Shown: positions 47,785 through 57,492 of the stretch, piece by piece | How the letters are laid out: each line of letters starts with the position of its first letter | Numbering within the stretch: position 1 is the stretch's first letter | DNA from: Pseudomonas fontis | GTDB lineage: Bacteria; Pseudomonadota; Gammaproteobacteria; Pseudomonadales; Pseudomonadaceae | Reading direction: 5' to 3' | Length of the DNA: 64,000 nucleotides | NCBI RefSeq assembly: GCF_028656955.1 | Contig: NZ_JAMDGY010000029.1 | Coordinates: 1 to 64,000, forward strand | Notes under the pieces: generated by a model | Database searches by the model: none | Told to the model about the DNA's origin: nothing | Seen by the model: only the letters and a program-made list of their open reading frames with translations | Position numbers and translations under genes: made by a program

Positions 47785-48813
47785 CTAGCTGCGATAGATC
47801 AAAACAATGAAAAACACACCACCTATCGCCGCAGATACGACACCGATAGGTAAATCCTGAGGCGCTATCACAGTCCTGGCGACGACATCCAGGCACACCA
47901 CTAGCAACGCACCGAGCAGCCCACAGAGCGGAATCAAGCGTCGATGCTCGGCGCCCACAAGTCTCCGGGCCATGTGAGGCACCATCAACCCCACAAATCC
48001 TATTGATCCGCTCAGCGCAACCATTACCCCTGTCATGCATGACGTCACGACAAATGCAGCGATCCGTACCCGATGGACATCCACACCCAAGGTAACTGCC
48101 GTCTGCTCTCCGGTCATCAGTGCGTTCAGAGAACGGCCACACGCCCACAGCGCAAAACCGCCCAGCAGAATCACGCTGAACGGAAGCCACAGCAGCTCCC
48201 AACGAGCCGCGCCAAGTCCACCCATCATCCAAAACAACACAGATGAGCTCGCGCGGTGATCACCCAAGAACAGCAAAAGATTGGCCGCAGCCATCAACAC
48301 AAACGAGACAGCTACACCGCTCAGTAGCAGCCGATCACTCGTGAAGGTACCGTGCTTGCGCGCGATCGCCATCACCAATAACAGAGAGGCGGATGCTCCG
48401 AAAAATGCGGCCAGCGGAAGCGTTAACTGACCTAGCATTTCCCCAACGTATATGACGACAACCACGGCTCCAAGGGTCGCACCCGACGTGGCCCCTAACA
48501 GGTGTGGATCAGCCAACGGGTTACGCGTTACCGCTTGGAGAGCAGCACCAACCATTGCGAGCCCCGCTCCAACGAGCACAGCCAAGACAACCCTTGGCGC
48601 CCTGATCAACCAGATGATGTGATCCTGCCCATATGTGGCATCCAGAGGCTCAGCCCCGAACAAATGACTTTGAACGACTTGCCACGCAACGTTGAGCGGC
48701 ACAGGCGCAGCACCGATAGCGAGTGCTGATAAGCAAGCAAACACAATCAGGCATACCAGCAATACAAGGAGCCAGGCGTAAGCGCTTGAGGTTTTGATCG
48801 GGGCCACGATCAT
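47785..48813 (-). CDS. FecCD-family ABC transporter permease
   Basis: A 342-residue permease with about nine or ten hydrophobic segments and family motifs IIWLIRAPRVVLAVLVGAGLAMVGAALQAVTRNPLADPHLLGATSGATLGA near residues 65-115 and GFVGLMVPHMARRLVGAEHR near 265-285. Such permeases carry iron-siderophore, vitamin B12 or, in Pseudomonas, metal chelates. ATGA overlap with the binding-protein gene. The P. aeruginosa PA2911-2914 operon has the same gene order and is reported zinc-responsive. Confidence 0.9.
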   Translation of the reverse strand: MIVAPIKTSSAYAWLLVLLVCLIVFACLSALAIGAAPVPLNVAWQVVQSHLFGAEPLDATYGQDHIIWLIRAPRVVLAVLVGAGLAMVGAALQAVTRNPLADPHLLGATSGATLGAVVVVIYVGEMLGQLTLPLAAFFGASASLLLVMAIARKHGTFTSDRLLLSGVAVSFVLMAAANLLLFLGDHRASSSVLFWMMGGLGAARWELLWLPFSVILLGGFALWACGRSLNALMTGEQTAVTLGVDVHRVRIAAFVVTSCMTGVMVALSGSIGFVGLMVPHMARRLVGAEHRRLIPLCGLLGALLVVCLDVVARTVIAPQDLPIGVVSAAIGGVFFIVLIYRS

Positions 48814-49763
48814 CGCCCCCTATCAAACGCATCAGCTAAAGATTCGATGGCATCGAGGTTCTGAATTCCCGGCGTCATCGCACTGTAGGGAAGCACCACG
48901 AAGCGCTTGTTTCGGATCGCTTGTACAGACTGCAGTGCTGGGCTCCCGAGCAGAAACTGGATCTTTTCCGCCGCGCTTCGTTCGCCGTAGTCGACGATGA
49001 CAATGAACTGCGGATCTGTCTCTACCAGGCTTTCCCACCCCACCTGAGTCCAACTGGCATTCAGCTTGTCCATGACGTTCTGCCCGCCAGCCGTATCAAT
49101 CAGGGCTTGAGGGATAGCCTGTCGGCCCGCGGTGAATGCACGATCCTCTCCGCTATCGTAGACAAACACCCGCGGCCTTTTCTTGCCAGCCACCCGATGA
49201 GTAACCGCCTGCTGACGCTTGCGTAGCTGTGTGATCAGCAATTGTGCGCGATCTTCGACATCAAAGATTTTCCCGAGGTTAGCCAGGTCGGTGTAGACCT
49301 GTTCCAGGCTAGCCGCGGCACTTGAGTCAAGGAGCGAGCAGGACTCGGTCAACTCATAAACCTGGATACCAAAAGGCTCCAGCGTCTGAGGCGTGACATC
49401 ACCCCCAACCTTCATTCCGTAGTTCCAGCCAGCGAAGAAGAAATCTGCGTTCACGTTCAGCAGGGTTTCCATGGTTGGATAGTGCGTGGCTATCTCAGGC
49501 AACCCCTTGAGGGCTGTCATCAATCCCGCAGTTGGTTTATTCCAGCCCGTGACACCGCTATACCCGACCATTCGAGACTGCAGCCCAAGAGCGACCATCA
49601 TTTCTGTCAGATTTACGTCCTGGCTTACCGCGCGTGCAGGTGGGTGGGTGAAAACGACGCTTCGATTGCAGCTTTTGACGGTGACGGGATATGAACTCGC
49701 CTGGCCATTGATCGAGGCCAACAAGCTGACCGCAAAAACTGCCAGCGTAAGGATAGGTTTCAC
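48810..49763 (-). CDS. FecB/BtuF-type substrate-binding protein
   Basis: About 317 residues. The GTG start at 49763 overlaps the ATPase stop (GTGA) and gives a clean signal peptide (KPILTLAVFAVSLLASINGQA). A two-domain helical-backbone fold of the siderophore/cobalamin type is suggested by SCNRSVVFTHPPARAVSQD near residue 32-50 and WNKPTAGLMTALKGLPEIA. Binds a metal chelate in the periplasm for the adjacent FecCD permease. Confidence 0.87.
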   Translation of the reverse strand: MKPILTLAVFAVSLLASINGQASSYPVTVKSCNRSVVFTHPPARAVSQDVNLTEMMVALGLQSRMVGYSGVTGWNKPTAGLMTALKGLPEIATHYPTMETLLNVNADFFFAGWNYGMKVGGDVTPQTLEPFGIQVYELTESCSLLDSSAAASLEQVYTDLANLGKIFDVEDRAQLLITQLRKRQQAVTHRVAGKKRPRVFVYDSGEDRAFTAGRQAIPQALIDTAGGQNVMDKLNASWTQVGWESLVETDPQFIVIVDYGERSAAEKIQFLLGSPALQSVQAIRNKRFVVLPYSAMTPGIQNLDAIESLADAFDRGR

Positions 49764-50551
49764 GCGATTTTCCAAGTAATACGGGGCGTCCCGGTTTGCG
49801 GATGCGCATCAACAAAGGCTTCAACGCCGTAGGTCTCGAACAAGGTGTCCGGTGTAAGGACATCCCACGGGCGTCCTTGGGCAGCGACCCGCCCATCCTT
49901 GATTACGTAAAGTCGGTCGCAAAAAGCCGCGGCTAGATTGAGGTCGTGAAGACTCGCGATCACCGCCACGCCCAGCTTCTTGACGTGAGCCAGTAGCTCA
50001 ACCTGATGCTTGGGATCAAGGTGATTGGTAGGTTCATCCAGGATGAGTACCTGGGGATCTTGAGCCACCGCCCGGGCGAGCAACGTCCGCTGTTTTTCTC
50101 CACCGGAAAGCAGCCCAAACTCGTGATGTTGGAGGTGGACTATGTCCATGGTCGCGAGTGCATCATCGACCCTTAGGCGATCTTTGACGCTTTCGCTCTG
50201 AAAGCCCCGTTGGTACGGAATGCGCCCCATTGTCACCACCTCCCGCACGCTCAAACCGAACGCCGAAGGGAACTCTTGCCCAACGACAGCAATTCGCTGG
50301 GCACTCCATCGCGCCGGCTGCGCCCACAGGTCATTTCCTGCCAGACCTACCAGCCCACTTTCGGGCTTGCTGTAGCGCATGGCGCAGCGCAGTAAGCTGG
50401 TCTTTCCTCCTCCGTTAGGCCCTATAAGCCCCACGAATTCGCCTGACTCGATGCGCATGTAGATGTTATTGAGCGTGAATGGCTCCACGCCAGAACCACT
50501 CCTTGGTGATGTCCAGCCCACGTCCCTGATGGTTAATAGGGCGCCTGTCAT
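49760..50551 (-). CDS. FecE/BtuD-type ABC transporter ATPase
   Basis: A 263-residue ATPase from the ATG at 50551, next to the receptor stop; the TTG at 50563 is less likely. Walker A GPNGGGKTS near 40-48, GLLSGGEKQRTLLARAVAQDP near 145-165, VLILDEPTNHLDP Walker B near 167-179, and SLHDLN near 205. Works with the adjacent permease and binding protein in chelate import. Confidence 0.9.
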   Translation of the reverse strand: MTGALLTIRDVGWTSPRSGSGVEPFTLNNIYMRIESGEFVGLIGPNGGGKTSLLRCAMRYSKPESGLVGLAGNDLWAQPARWSAQRIAVVGQEFPSAFGLSVREVVTMGRIPYQRGFQSESVKDRLRVDDALATMDIVHLQHHEFGLLSGGEKQRTLLARAVAQDPQVLILDEPTNHLDPKHQVELLAHVKKLGVAVIASLHDLNLAAAFCDRLYVIKDGRVAAQGRPWDVLTPDTLFETYGVEAFVDAHPQTGTPRITWKIA

Positions 50552-50552
50552 A

Positions 50553-52712
50553 TCAGAAGTCAATGTCGGCAGTCAGATAGAAGGAGCGAGGCTCGCCCAG
50601 GATCCACTGCTGCCCCTCGTTGTATTGCGTGCTCGCATACTCTCGGTCGAAAACGTTCCTGAGCTGCAGACCCAATGTTGTGTTCTTCAAGGCTTTCCAG
50701 GAAACGGCTGCATCGACGACGGTGTAGGAGGGAAGCTTGTTCGTGTTCGCGATGTCGGCATAGCGAGCATCGACATAGCGCAGGCCCGCCCCTGCATTCA
50801 AGTCCTGCGAAAACGCCTTATCCAGCCAGAGATTGGCAGTGCGGCGCGGTACATTAACCGGTCGATTGCCGCTGCGTGACACCGCAACGCCATTCACCGC
50901 CTGATCAAAATCGTCGTACTTCGCCTTTACCAGAGCGGCATTTGCTTGGAGCTTCCAGTCATAGGGCAGTTGAAGATCCAGACTGGCTTCGACTCCGTTC
51001 GACGACTGCTGACCCACCTGTAATGACGACCTAGGCGCTTGCGGATCTGCGGTTAAGAGTTTCTTTTTTACAATGTGATAGGCAGCAACTGTCCAAGACC
51101 CCTTTTGATCCCAAAACATTTGCTTGAAGCCCATCTCGGTCTGACGGGCTGTGGCTAGGTCAAACTGTTGCTGGCTCGGGCTCAGGCTGATTAGCCCCCC
51201 TACCCCGTCCGTGCTGGTCGACTGCTGACCATAGATGGACATGTCAGGCGTTAACTCATAGACGATGCCGACCTTCCAATTATTTCCAATCAGATTTTTT
51301 CCGGAGCTCGAGCCGCTTCGCAGGTCGTCTCGGTTGATATCCACATAATCACGTCGCAAGCCGGTGATGAGAGACAGACGCTCCGTCAATTCAGTCCGAT
51401 TTTCTGCAAAGAATGAAGCTTGGCGGGTAACGCTTTTCGACAATGGAAGGTATTCCGAGGCGCTGTGGAATCCGTCCCGGTTCGGGTGGTGCAGATCGAT
51501 CGGCTCGCCAGCCGTCACCACATCATAGTAAGGAGAGTTATTGGTCAGCTTGAAGCGAATACGGTTGACATCAAACCCTACAAGACTCTGACTGTTCAGC
51601 CCGAATAAGGAGTGCTGAATCGTGAAGGTTTGTCGGTCGCCAACCTGCTCCTGATTGTGCTTGATACCGTAGAACCCGCTACGCAGTAGCTGCTGGTTAT
51701 CGGTGTCCCAATTGTAGTTTTCCGCGTTAGCCCATCGACGCCGCGACTTCAGGTAATACAGTTCATTGGTAGAACTGACCGCATCGGAAATCTGCCAGGT
51801 AGCCGTCAGCCGCGTCCACTGGTCATCGTAATGCTGCTTAGCCCCGCCAACGTTATAGTTTTTGTATCGCAAACTGCTCTTGTAGTGACCATCAACGAGG
51901 GGCACACCGAAATAGTTAATCGGGGTGTGGTCACCCGAGTCATGCGATAGCTGAAGCGAGAACGCCTCGTTTACCTGCCAGCGAAGCGAGCCACTAATAA
52001 ATGTGCCTTGAGAATCGCCGTGATCGATCCATCCATTGCTACGCAGCTGATTCAGATTCAGTCGATATGTGAATGCATCACTCAGTGAGCCGCCACTGTC
52101 CAGTGCCGTCTGCTGGCTGTCGTTGGAACCGTAACCCAGGCGAAGTCGATTGCGGATCTCTCCATCAAATGGCTTTTTCGGGATGACATTCACCACTGCC
52201 CCCGTCGCGCCTTCTCCATAAAGAACCGAAGCCGGGCCTCGAAGCACGTCGATACGATCGACCGACCAGGTATCTACGGGAAACGTCGATGAGCCCATGC
52301 CCGAATAGAGACGAGTACCGTCGAAAAGCTGCATGACTGAGCCCTGCCCAGTGAATCCGCGAGCAGATAACGCAGTCCCACCATCGCCAGGCGCGCCAAT
52401 ATTCGTGATACCAGGGCTGCGGGCTACAGCATCTTGGACGGTGGAGTCTCCATGGCTCCGAACGCTATCCCCAGTCAGGGATGTGGTGCTTGCAGGCGTT
52501 TCTAAAGCGGTAAGGCCCAAACGACTCCCAGCCGTGGTCGCCACGTTTAGTCCCACGGTAGATTCGTCTTCCAGGAGGTCGGCGGCTATGGTGCTAGCAG
52601 GCAAAGCAATCGGAGTGGCCTCTGCGCCGAATGCGCTGGACTCGAAAAGTGGGAGGCAAAGCGCAGACAGGAGGAGCGGCGTAGATCTGAGTGATTTCAT
52701 GAGGTCATTCAT
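50553..52712 (-). CDS. TonB-dependent receptor
   Basis: A 719-residue outer-membrane receptor. Signal peptide to about residue 30 (SSAFGAEA). Plug domain with STVQDAVARSPGITNIGAPGDGG near 90-113 and RIDVLRGPASVLYGEGATGAVVN near 155-178. Beta-barrel to the C-terminal F (YLTADIDF). First gene of the receptor-ATPase-binding protein-permease operon with a Zur box 37 bases upstream. Likely imports a zinc chelate rather than iron; the ligand cannot be read from sequence. Confidence 0.92.
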   Translation of the reverse strand: MNDLMKSLRSTPLLLSALCLPLFESSAFGAEATPIALPASTIAADLLEDESTVGLNVATTAGSRLGLTALETPASTTSLTGDSVRSHGDSTVQDAVARSPGITNIGAPGDGGTALSARGFTGQGSVMQLFDGTRLYSGMGSSTFPVDTWSVDRIDVLRGPASVLYGEGATGAVVNVIPKKPFDGEIRNRLRLGYGSNDSQQTALDSGGSLSDAFTYRLNLNQLRSNGWIDHGDSQGTFISGSLRWQVNEAFSLQLSHDSGDHTPINYFGVPLVDGHYKSSLRYKNYNVGGAKQHYDDQWTRLTATWQISDAVSSTNELYYLKSRRRWANAENYNWDTDNQQLLRSGFYGIKHNQEQVGDRQTFTIQHSLFGLNSQSLVGFDVNRIRFKLTNNSPYYDVVTAGEPIDLHHPNRDGFHSASEYLPLSKSVTRQASFFAENRTELTERLSLITGLRRDYVDINRDDLRSGSSSGKNLIGNNWKVGIVYELTPDMSIYGQQSTSTDGVGGLISLSPSQQQFDLATARQTEMGFKQMFWDQKGSWTVAAYHIVKKKLLTADPQAPRSSLQVGQQSSNGVEASLDLQLPYDWKLQANAALVKAKYDDFDQAVNGVAVSRSGNRPVNVPRRTANLWLDKAFSQDLNAGAGLRYVDARYADIANTNKLPSYTVVDAAVSWKALKNTTLGLQLRNVFDREYASTQYNEGQQWILGEPRSFYLTADIDF

Positions 52713-52748
52713 GCCTTGGGTAGCCGTGCAATGAATGCCCAGCCAAAA

Positions 52749-52770
52749 AAGATACGTTATAACATATCTT
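52749..52770. promoter_or_regulatory. Zur box of the TonB receptor operon
   Basis: AAGATACGTTATAACATATC, matching the common palindrome. 37 bases upstream of the receptor start. Confidence 0.85.
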
Positions 52771-53088
52771 TATGATTAACCCAGCACGGCCTGGTCAGCG
52801 CTTACTCCTCAAGGCGCGATTCTTGGAGCGGTAAGCAGCTCCAAATCGCCCCTAGGTAGAGATCAGAATTCCGTTACCAGCCCCAGCGGGAGGCTCTCGT
52901 CGATCTCTCCCATGACATCGTCAGCCCACTGCTTCTCGAGCTGAAGTGGGGATCTAGTCGTGAGTCTGTTTTTGCGAGGTGCTCTGCTCAGGCATCAACA
53001 ACCGGAATGCGGCCAGGCAGCCTCGTGGACAAGTCGCTCTCCGCGTGTCTAGGAAACGAGAACCTTCTCTGGGCATGAAATCGGAGGC

Positions 53089-53119
53089 AAAAAAAAGCCC
53101 GCGATGGGGAGAGCGGGCT
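53089..53119 (-). terminator. Rho-independent terminator after TIR gene
   Basis: On the minus strand a 7-bp stem (AGCCCGC/GCGGGCT, 10-base loop) is followed by eight T residues. It lies 63 bases after the stop of the TIR gene at 53182. Confidence 0.85.
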
Positions 53120-53181
53120 GGACTCAATCATTAGGGAGCTATCTCAACGTACGCTGCGCATTGTGAAAATTACGTCATCGA

Positions 53182-53763
53182 TCAAAGGTATATTTTACCG
53201 AACCCCGGGAGCGGCCCGCCCGGAAGTCCCCTGCGCAGGGCCTCCAGATCCCTAAGGGGGTCTCGACTCTGCCGAGAAGGCTCGCTCAAGCTGTCTTTGT
53301 CTACGGTCGGATACAACCCCAAGTACTCCTGCCCTTCGAATTTCTGGTTTTCCTTATCCAGGACAGGGAGGATGGCGACTTTGTCAGGTTTGTGGCCGTC
53401 GAAATAGCCCAGCTCCCATGGCATCCACTTCGAATTCGTAGCGTTCTCGGTAGCGATGTAGAGGAGCGTCTTGGACTGTTTCATCCGGCCCCGCAGCCGC
53501 GCCGCCGTATGCTTGTTCACCTGGCTACGATCCAGTTCAGGATCGTCCACCCAATCGACGTAGACCTTTTTGCCCATTTCCTCCAGCAACACCTTCACCC
53601 CGAGTACCAGCTCAGCATCGTTGATCGAGTGGGACAGGAAAACGTCGAAGCTGGTCGCCCGCTTACTGGACTCCATCGATTCGGTCATCATCTCGCCGAG
53701 GCTGCGATTCCTCATCGCTCGTCTTGCTGCGGCACGAGCCTCAGACTTCGTAAAAAATGCCAT
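53182..53763 (-). CDS. TIR domain protein (cluster with SIR2)
   Basis: A 193-residue protein. Basic N-terminus (1-35), then a TIR domain: TSFDVFLSHSINDAELVLGVKVLLEEMGKKVYVDWVDDPELD, then TLLYIATENATNSKWMPWELGYFDG with Glu in the catalytic position, and VAILPVLD. This pattern is the TIR_2 type. It follows the larger TIR gene on the minus strand with a gap of about 40 bases, so the two are probably co-transcribed. Inferred NADase. Confidence 0.8.
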   Translation of the reverse strand: MAFFTKSEARAAARRAMRNRSLGEMMTESMESSKRATSFDVFLSHSINDAELVLGVKVLLEEMGKKVYVDWVDDPELDRSQVNKHTAARLRGRMKQSKTLLYIATENATNSKWMPWELGYFDGHKPDKVAILPVLDKENQKFEGQEYLGLYPTVDKDSLSEPSRQSRDPLRDLEALRRGLPGGPLPGFGKIYL

Positions 53764-53805
53764 TTTTCAATCCATGTAGGTGTTGAGAAGGTGCCAGGAG
53801 CCTTC

Positions 53806-54645
53806 TTACAAGAGCTTTTTACTCCTAGCAGCCGCCTGAGCCCGAAGCCGTCTGAACTGGCCTGGTATCTCAAAGCGCCCATACAAGCTGTCAAGAGCGA
53901 GCTCACCCTTTTCGAGCAAAAGCTCAATCCAGCCACTGAACTCTGAACCGTCGACTTTGGGCAGGTGAGAGTTGAGTGCCTTGTGAGCAAAATTTGGCAG
54001 CAAGCGTTTGGCCTGCTCGTGTTCCAACGACAAGACCTCTGGGCTACGGCGTCTGCGGCGAGCTGGCACCCGACGTCTCACCATTGCGCTGAACTGAAGC
54101 TCCGAATATATCCAGGGCGAGAACGTGCGATCTGAACCTTCGTAAGCCTTCAAGGGAACGGAATTTTCAGTGTTCAGGAACACGAAAAGCTCCGTTCTAT
54201 CAATCATCTCCTGAAGCGCACCTACCAGCATCAGATGCACGCCAGCCGAAAGATCGCTTACTTCACGCTCACTCAGTGGCTGTCCGTCTGCTTTCTGGTC
54301 TGCGTAAAAAGCCATCAGCTTCTCAATAAGATGCTGTGACGCCCCCCAGGCACAGGAATCCACGAATACGTTGACGCCACAATTACGGAGCTTAATTGCA
54401 AGCTCGACAGCCCTATCCTCGTCAGCATGGGAGTGCGAGAGAAACACGTGCGTCCTCTGCTGCTGAGGGAAGATATGCCTCGACAGCAGGTTAGCGTCGA
54501 TCAGACGCCTGCCTTCGAATACATCGACCAGGTAGTCGGACACCTCACCGAACTGACCTTGCACCTGATCCTTGAACTTCTGGATTTCCGACGCGGGTAC
54601 CGAGCTATAGCTTTCATAGCTGGTCAACTCAAGCCCTACATACAT
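53806..54645 (-). CDS. TIR protein, TIR2-family homologue divergent from SIR2 gene
   Basis: About 279 residues from the ATG at 54645. It shares the TIR2 layout of 43516-44274: helical N-terminus, then THVFLSHSHADEDRAVELAIKLRNCG, NVFVDSCAWGASQHLIEKLM, AGVHLMLVGALQEMIDRTELFVFLNTENS, and SPWIYSELQFSAMVRRR. It has a basic insert (RRRVPARRRRRSPEV) and a longer C-terminal tail. Divergent from the SIR2 gene, so the three genes likely form one defence locus. Probably an NAD-processing effector or signal producer. Confidence 0.78.
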   Translation of the reverse strand: MYVGLELTSYESYSSVPASEIQKFKDQVQGQFGEVSDYLVDVFEGRRLIDANLLSRHIFPQQQRTHVFLSHSHADEDRAVELAIKLRNCGVNVFVDSCAWGASQHLIEKLMAFYADQKADGQPLSEREVSDLSAGVHLMLVGALQEMIDRTELFVFLNTENSVPLKAYEGSDRTFSPWIYSELQFSAMVRRRVPARRRRRSPEVLSLEHEQAKRLLPNFAHKALNSHLPKVDGSEFSGWIELLLEKGELALDSLYGRFEIPGQFRRLRAQAAARSKKLL

Positions 54646-54921
54646 ACTGAATCCCTTCTGATCTGTAGTTTCTGCGAGGTTTTGAAACCTCCTGAACCTG
54701 ATCCGCATAGCGGACAATGCTAAGCACACCCGTGTAGAAGCAGGCAGGCAACAGCACTCTGAACGCAAACACGGCAAATTGCCAGCACTTGGACTGGACG
54801 GGGGTGAACTGAGGCGAGCATCCTTGTGGCATGGAGCTCATGCCTACGTCGGCTCGGTACCAAGGGACTGAAATGCACGACTGCCTATGAGCGTATTACG
54901 CTTAATGACCGAGGACTCCGC

Positions 54922-56703
54922 ATGACCGCAACAGCCCCTGATGCCACTGCTCAAATTGCTTTCTCCATGTTCGAGAACAAAGGCGTCTACGCAGTCCTTG
55001 TTGGCTCAGGCGTCTCCCGCTCCGCAGGAATACAGACGGGCTGGGAGATCACAATGGAACTGGTCAAACGCTGGGGCATCGCCACAGGAGCGGGCGATCA
55101 GGATGACTGGGTCTCTTGGTATGTAGCGCAGACGAGTGAACAGCCCAACTACTCTAAGCTGCTTGAGCGCCTGGCGGCGACCCAAACCGAACGCAGAGCC
55201 ATAATTCAGGGTTTTCTCGAACCGAATGAACAGGAGGCCGAGGACGGCCTTAAACTGCCCACACGTGCACACCGAGCTATCGCGAACATGGTCAAGACGG
55301 GCCACATTCGCGTGATTGTGACAACGAACTTCGATCGCCTGATGGAAAACGCGCTAAGAGATGTCGGCATCGAACCTAGTGTGGTCAGCTCGGCTGATAG
55401 CTTCGCCGGCGCGGAGCCGCTTACCCACTCGACTTGCTACATCCTGAAAATCCATGGCGATTACAAGGATGCCAGGATCCTCAACACGGATGATGAGTTG
55501 GGAGACTATCCACCCGCATTCAATACGCTCCTTGATCGCATCATCGATGAGTTTGGGCTGATCGTCGCGGGTTGGTCAGGTGAGTGGGATCATGCGCTGA
55601 GAGCTGCGTTCATCAGAGCCCCCTCTCGTCGTTATCCAACATACTGGCTAGCTCGAGGCCGCCCAAGCGAACGCGGCCAAGAGCTCATCACGCAGCGCAG
55701 AGCGACCGTGGTGAATGGCTTGGATGCGGACACGTTCTTTGATGACTTGAGCTTTAAGCTGGAAACCATCCAACAGTCCCGGCTACCCAACCCGGCAGGA
55801 ATAGAACTGACACTTGCAATGGCCAAGCGTTTCCTCGCGAAGCCGGAACACAGGATCCAGCTAGATGACCTGATCACAGCACAGACTCAGCGCTCCCTCA
55901 CACAGCTGACACCATTGTTCACTTCACCGCCTCAAGGAGATGCACCGAAAGACTTCACAGAGCGGGTCGTCAGCTACGAAGCCACTATCGAACCTCTCGC
56001 TCGCCTCTGCGCAGTTTTGGGACGCTGGGGAAGCGGTGGCGAGTACCCATTGGTACTGGACGCCATCAAAGGGCTGTATGCCGCATCTCAAAAAGAGCAG
56101 TCCGGCTGGCAGCATTGGGTCTCACTGAAGAGCTATCCCGCGACGTTGGTCATCTACGCGTACGGAATGGGGTTAGTCCGGGCTGAACGCCTGACAGAGC
56201 TCCGTAAACTGTTCAGCACTCCGCTAATTGCCCGCCACGAAATCCCTAGCACCATAGGGGAAAGGTTCGCTCCGCTGTACGTCGAAGCGGGCATCGGCCT
56301 GTTCGAACGCTGGCGAATGTTCGAGGGGCAAGACAGCTCCACTACACCGTTCTGCAACCGCCTCGCTGAAGTACTGGCACCGCGCTGGGCGCCAGATTTT
56401 GCAGGTCTGCACGACGCAGGATTGCTCTACGAACGGTTTGAGTTTCTTTCTTTCCTTTTCTTCTGCGAAACGCGCCTAATCAGCGAGGAATCGCTGATCG
56501 ACATCATTCACAATCGTAAGATCAGAACCATCGCAGGCGGACGGATCTCATGGCATTCGGAGACCATCAACCGCTTCGCTCACGAGTACGCAACCGAAGA
56601 ATTCAAGGCCCCTACCCTGGCCGCAGGATTCGCCTTCGGCTCTGAGAACTACCTCTCGCAGATGCTTGAAGGCCTACTGGGGCTCGCAAGATTCCGCTTT
56701 TAA
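54922..56703 (+). CDS. SIR2-domain protein with long helical C-terminus
   Basis: A 593-residue protein from the ATG at 54922. Residues about 20-270 are a SIR2 NAD-binding domain: LVGSGVSRSAGIQTGWEIT (GxGxS), VIVTTNFDRLMENAL, YILKIHGDY (catalytic His), and LIVAGWSGEWDHALR. Residues 280-593 are helical, unknown, and probably the sensor. Bacterial SIR2 proteins deplete NAD after phage detection (Thoeris ThsA, DSR, AVAST). The neighbours here are TIR genes and a small membrane protein, a Thoeris-like setting without the SLOG. Confidence 0.85.
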   Translation: MTATAPDATAQIAFSMFENKGVYAVLVGSGVSRSAGIQTGWEITMELVKRWGIATGAGDQDDWVSWYVAQTSEQPNYSKLLERLAATQTERRAIIQGFLEPNEQEAEDGLKLPTRAHRAIANMVKTGHIRVIVTTNFDRLMENALRDVGIEPSVVSSADSFAGAEPLTHSTCYILKIHGDYKDARILNTDDELGDYPPAFNTLLDRIIDEFGLIVAGWSGEWDHALRAAFIRAPSRRYPTYWLARGRPSERGQELITQRRATVVNGLDADTFFDDLSFKLETIQQSRLPNPAGIELTLAMAKRFLAKPEHRIQLDDLITAQTQRSLTQLTPLFTSPPQGDAPKDFTERVVSYEATIEPLARLCAVLGRWGSGGEYPLVLDAIKGLYAASQKEQSGWQHWVSLKSYPATLVIYAYGMGLVRAERLTELRKLFSTPLIARHEIPSTIGERFAPLYVEAGIGLFERWRMFEGQDSSTTPFCNRLAEVLAPRWAPDFAGLHDAGLLYERFEFLSFLFFCETRLISEESLIDIIHNRKIRTIAGGRISWHSETINRFAHEYATEEFKAPTLAAGFAFGSENYLSQMLEGLLGLARFRF

Positions 56704-56745
56704 TGATCAGCTGATCAAGTCGTCACATACAGGAAGTCCGTAACC

Positions 56746-57237
56746 TTGCTACAGAAAAGAGACCAGAAATTTGGTTTTATCCGACGCGCCCGCAGAGAAC
56801 TGACCTATGCCTTTTTCCTCGGTGCACCGCCTTTCTTTGCGTGCACATCTTCCAAAGAGGTCAGCGACCTGGTGAATGCGCTCTTGGCGGCTCCTACCCT
56901 GATGTCTTACTACCTTTGGCTGCTTTTCGCCTTCGGCTTGGTGAGTGTTTTCATTTTCAGGGTGACGTTCCGGGCGTACCGCCTCATTCGGAAATCTCGC
57001 GAGGTACATTCGTTCTTCGTTAACATCGGTGGAAGCCTGCTGACAGCTTTTCGCGCGGCACTGGGCGCAATGATGGGGTACCTGATGGTGTGGTGCTATC
57101 GAGACGTGGAATCCATGAGCGTCGCTGGAACTGCGGGAGTGCTTGGGTATGCATGCATGGCACTTGCGGTATGTGTATGGCTCGCGTGGACTGATGAAAC
57201 GCTCAGAAATCCTCATGCAGTCAGCTGTTACAGCTGA
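56746..57237 (+). CDS. Small membrane protein next to SIR2
   Basis: A 163-residue membrane protein with three or four hydrophobic segments: about 45-75 (LMSYYLWLLFAFGLVSVFIFRV), about 100-118 and about 124-148 (VAGTAGVLGYACMALAVCVWLAW). Basic N-terminus (RRARREL). TTG start, 42 bases after the SIR2 stop. Unrecognised family; same position as the membrane gene at the end of the TIR/SLOG cluster. Possibly a membrane effector or anchor. Confidence 0.6.
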   Translation: MLQKRDQKFGFIRRARRELTYAFFLGAPPFFACTSSKEVSDLVNALLAAPTLMSYYLWLLFAFGLVSVFIFRVTFRAYRLIRKSREVHSFFVNIGGSLLTAFRAALGAMMGYLMVWCYRDVESMSVAGTAGVLGYACMALAVCVWLAWTDETLRNPHAVSCYS

Positions 57238-57492
57238 AGCTCAAGCGCTGTCAGTTTACATTCAGTGCTATGAGGCGTTGGCCATTGGTTTACACAGAGA
57301 ATCAAGCCAGTTTGAGTGTATGGCTTGTGCTTCTTCAGGCGGACTGGGCTGGTTCGCGCCGTCACTGAACCTGATGCAGCAGATGAACGTGCCGCAGCGA
57401 GACTGTCGACCTCCCGGGCTTGAGGTTTATCAGATAGCTGGCAGAGAGATTTTCTAAGGTGCCAGCGGGTCGCATCAATACGGAGCCAGAAA

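Larger units (their letters stand above)
52713..53181. other. Intergenic region with Zur box and terminator
   Basis: About 470 bases between the receptor promoter and the end of a TIR gene. It holds the Zur box (52749-52770) on the left and the terminator (53089-53119) on the right. Nothing else is supported between them. Confidence 0.5.
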
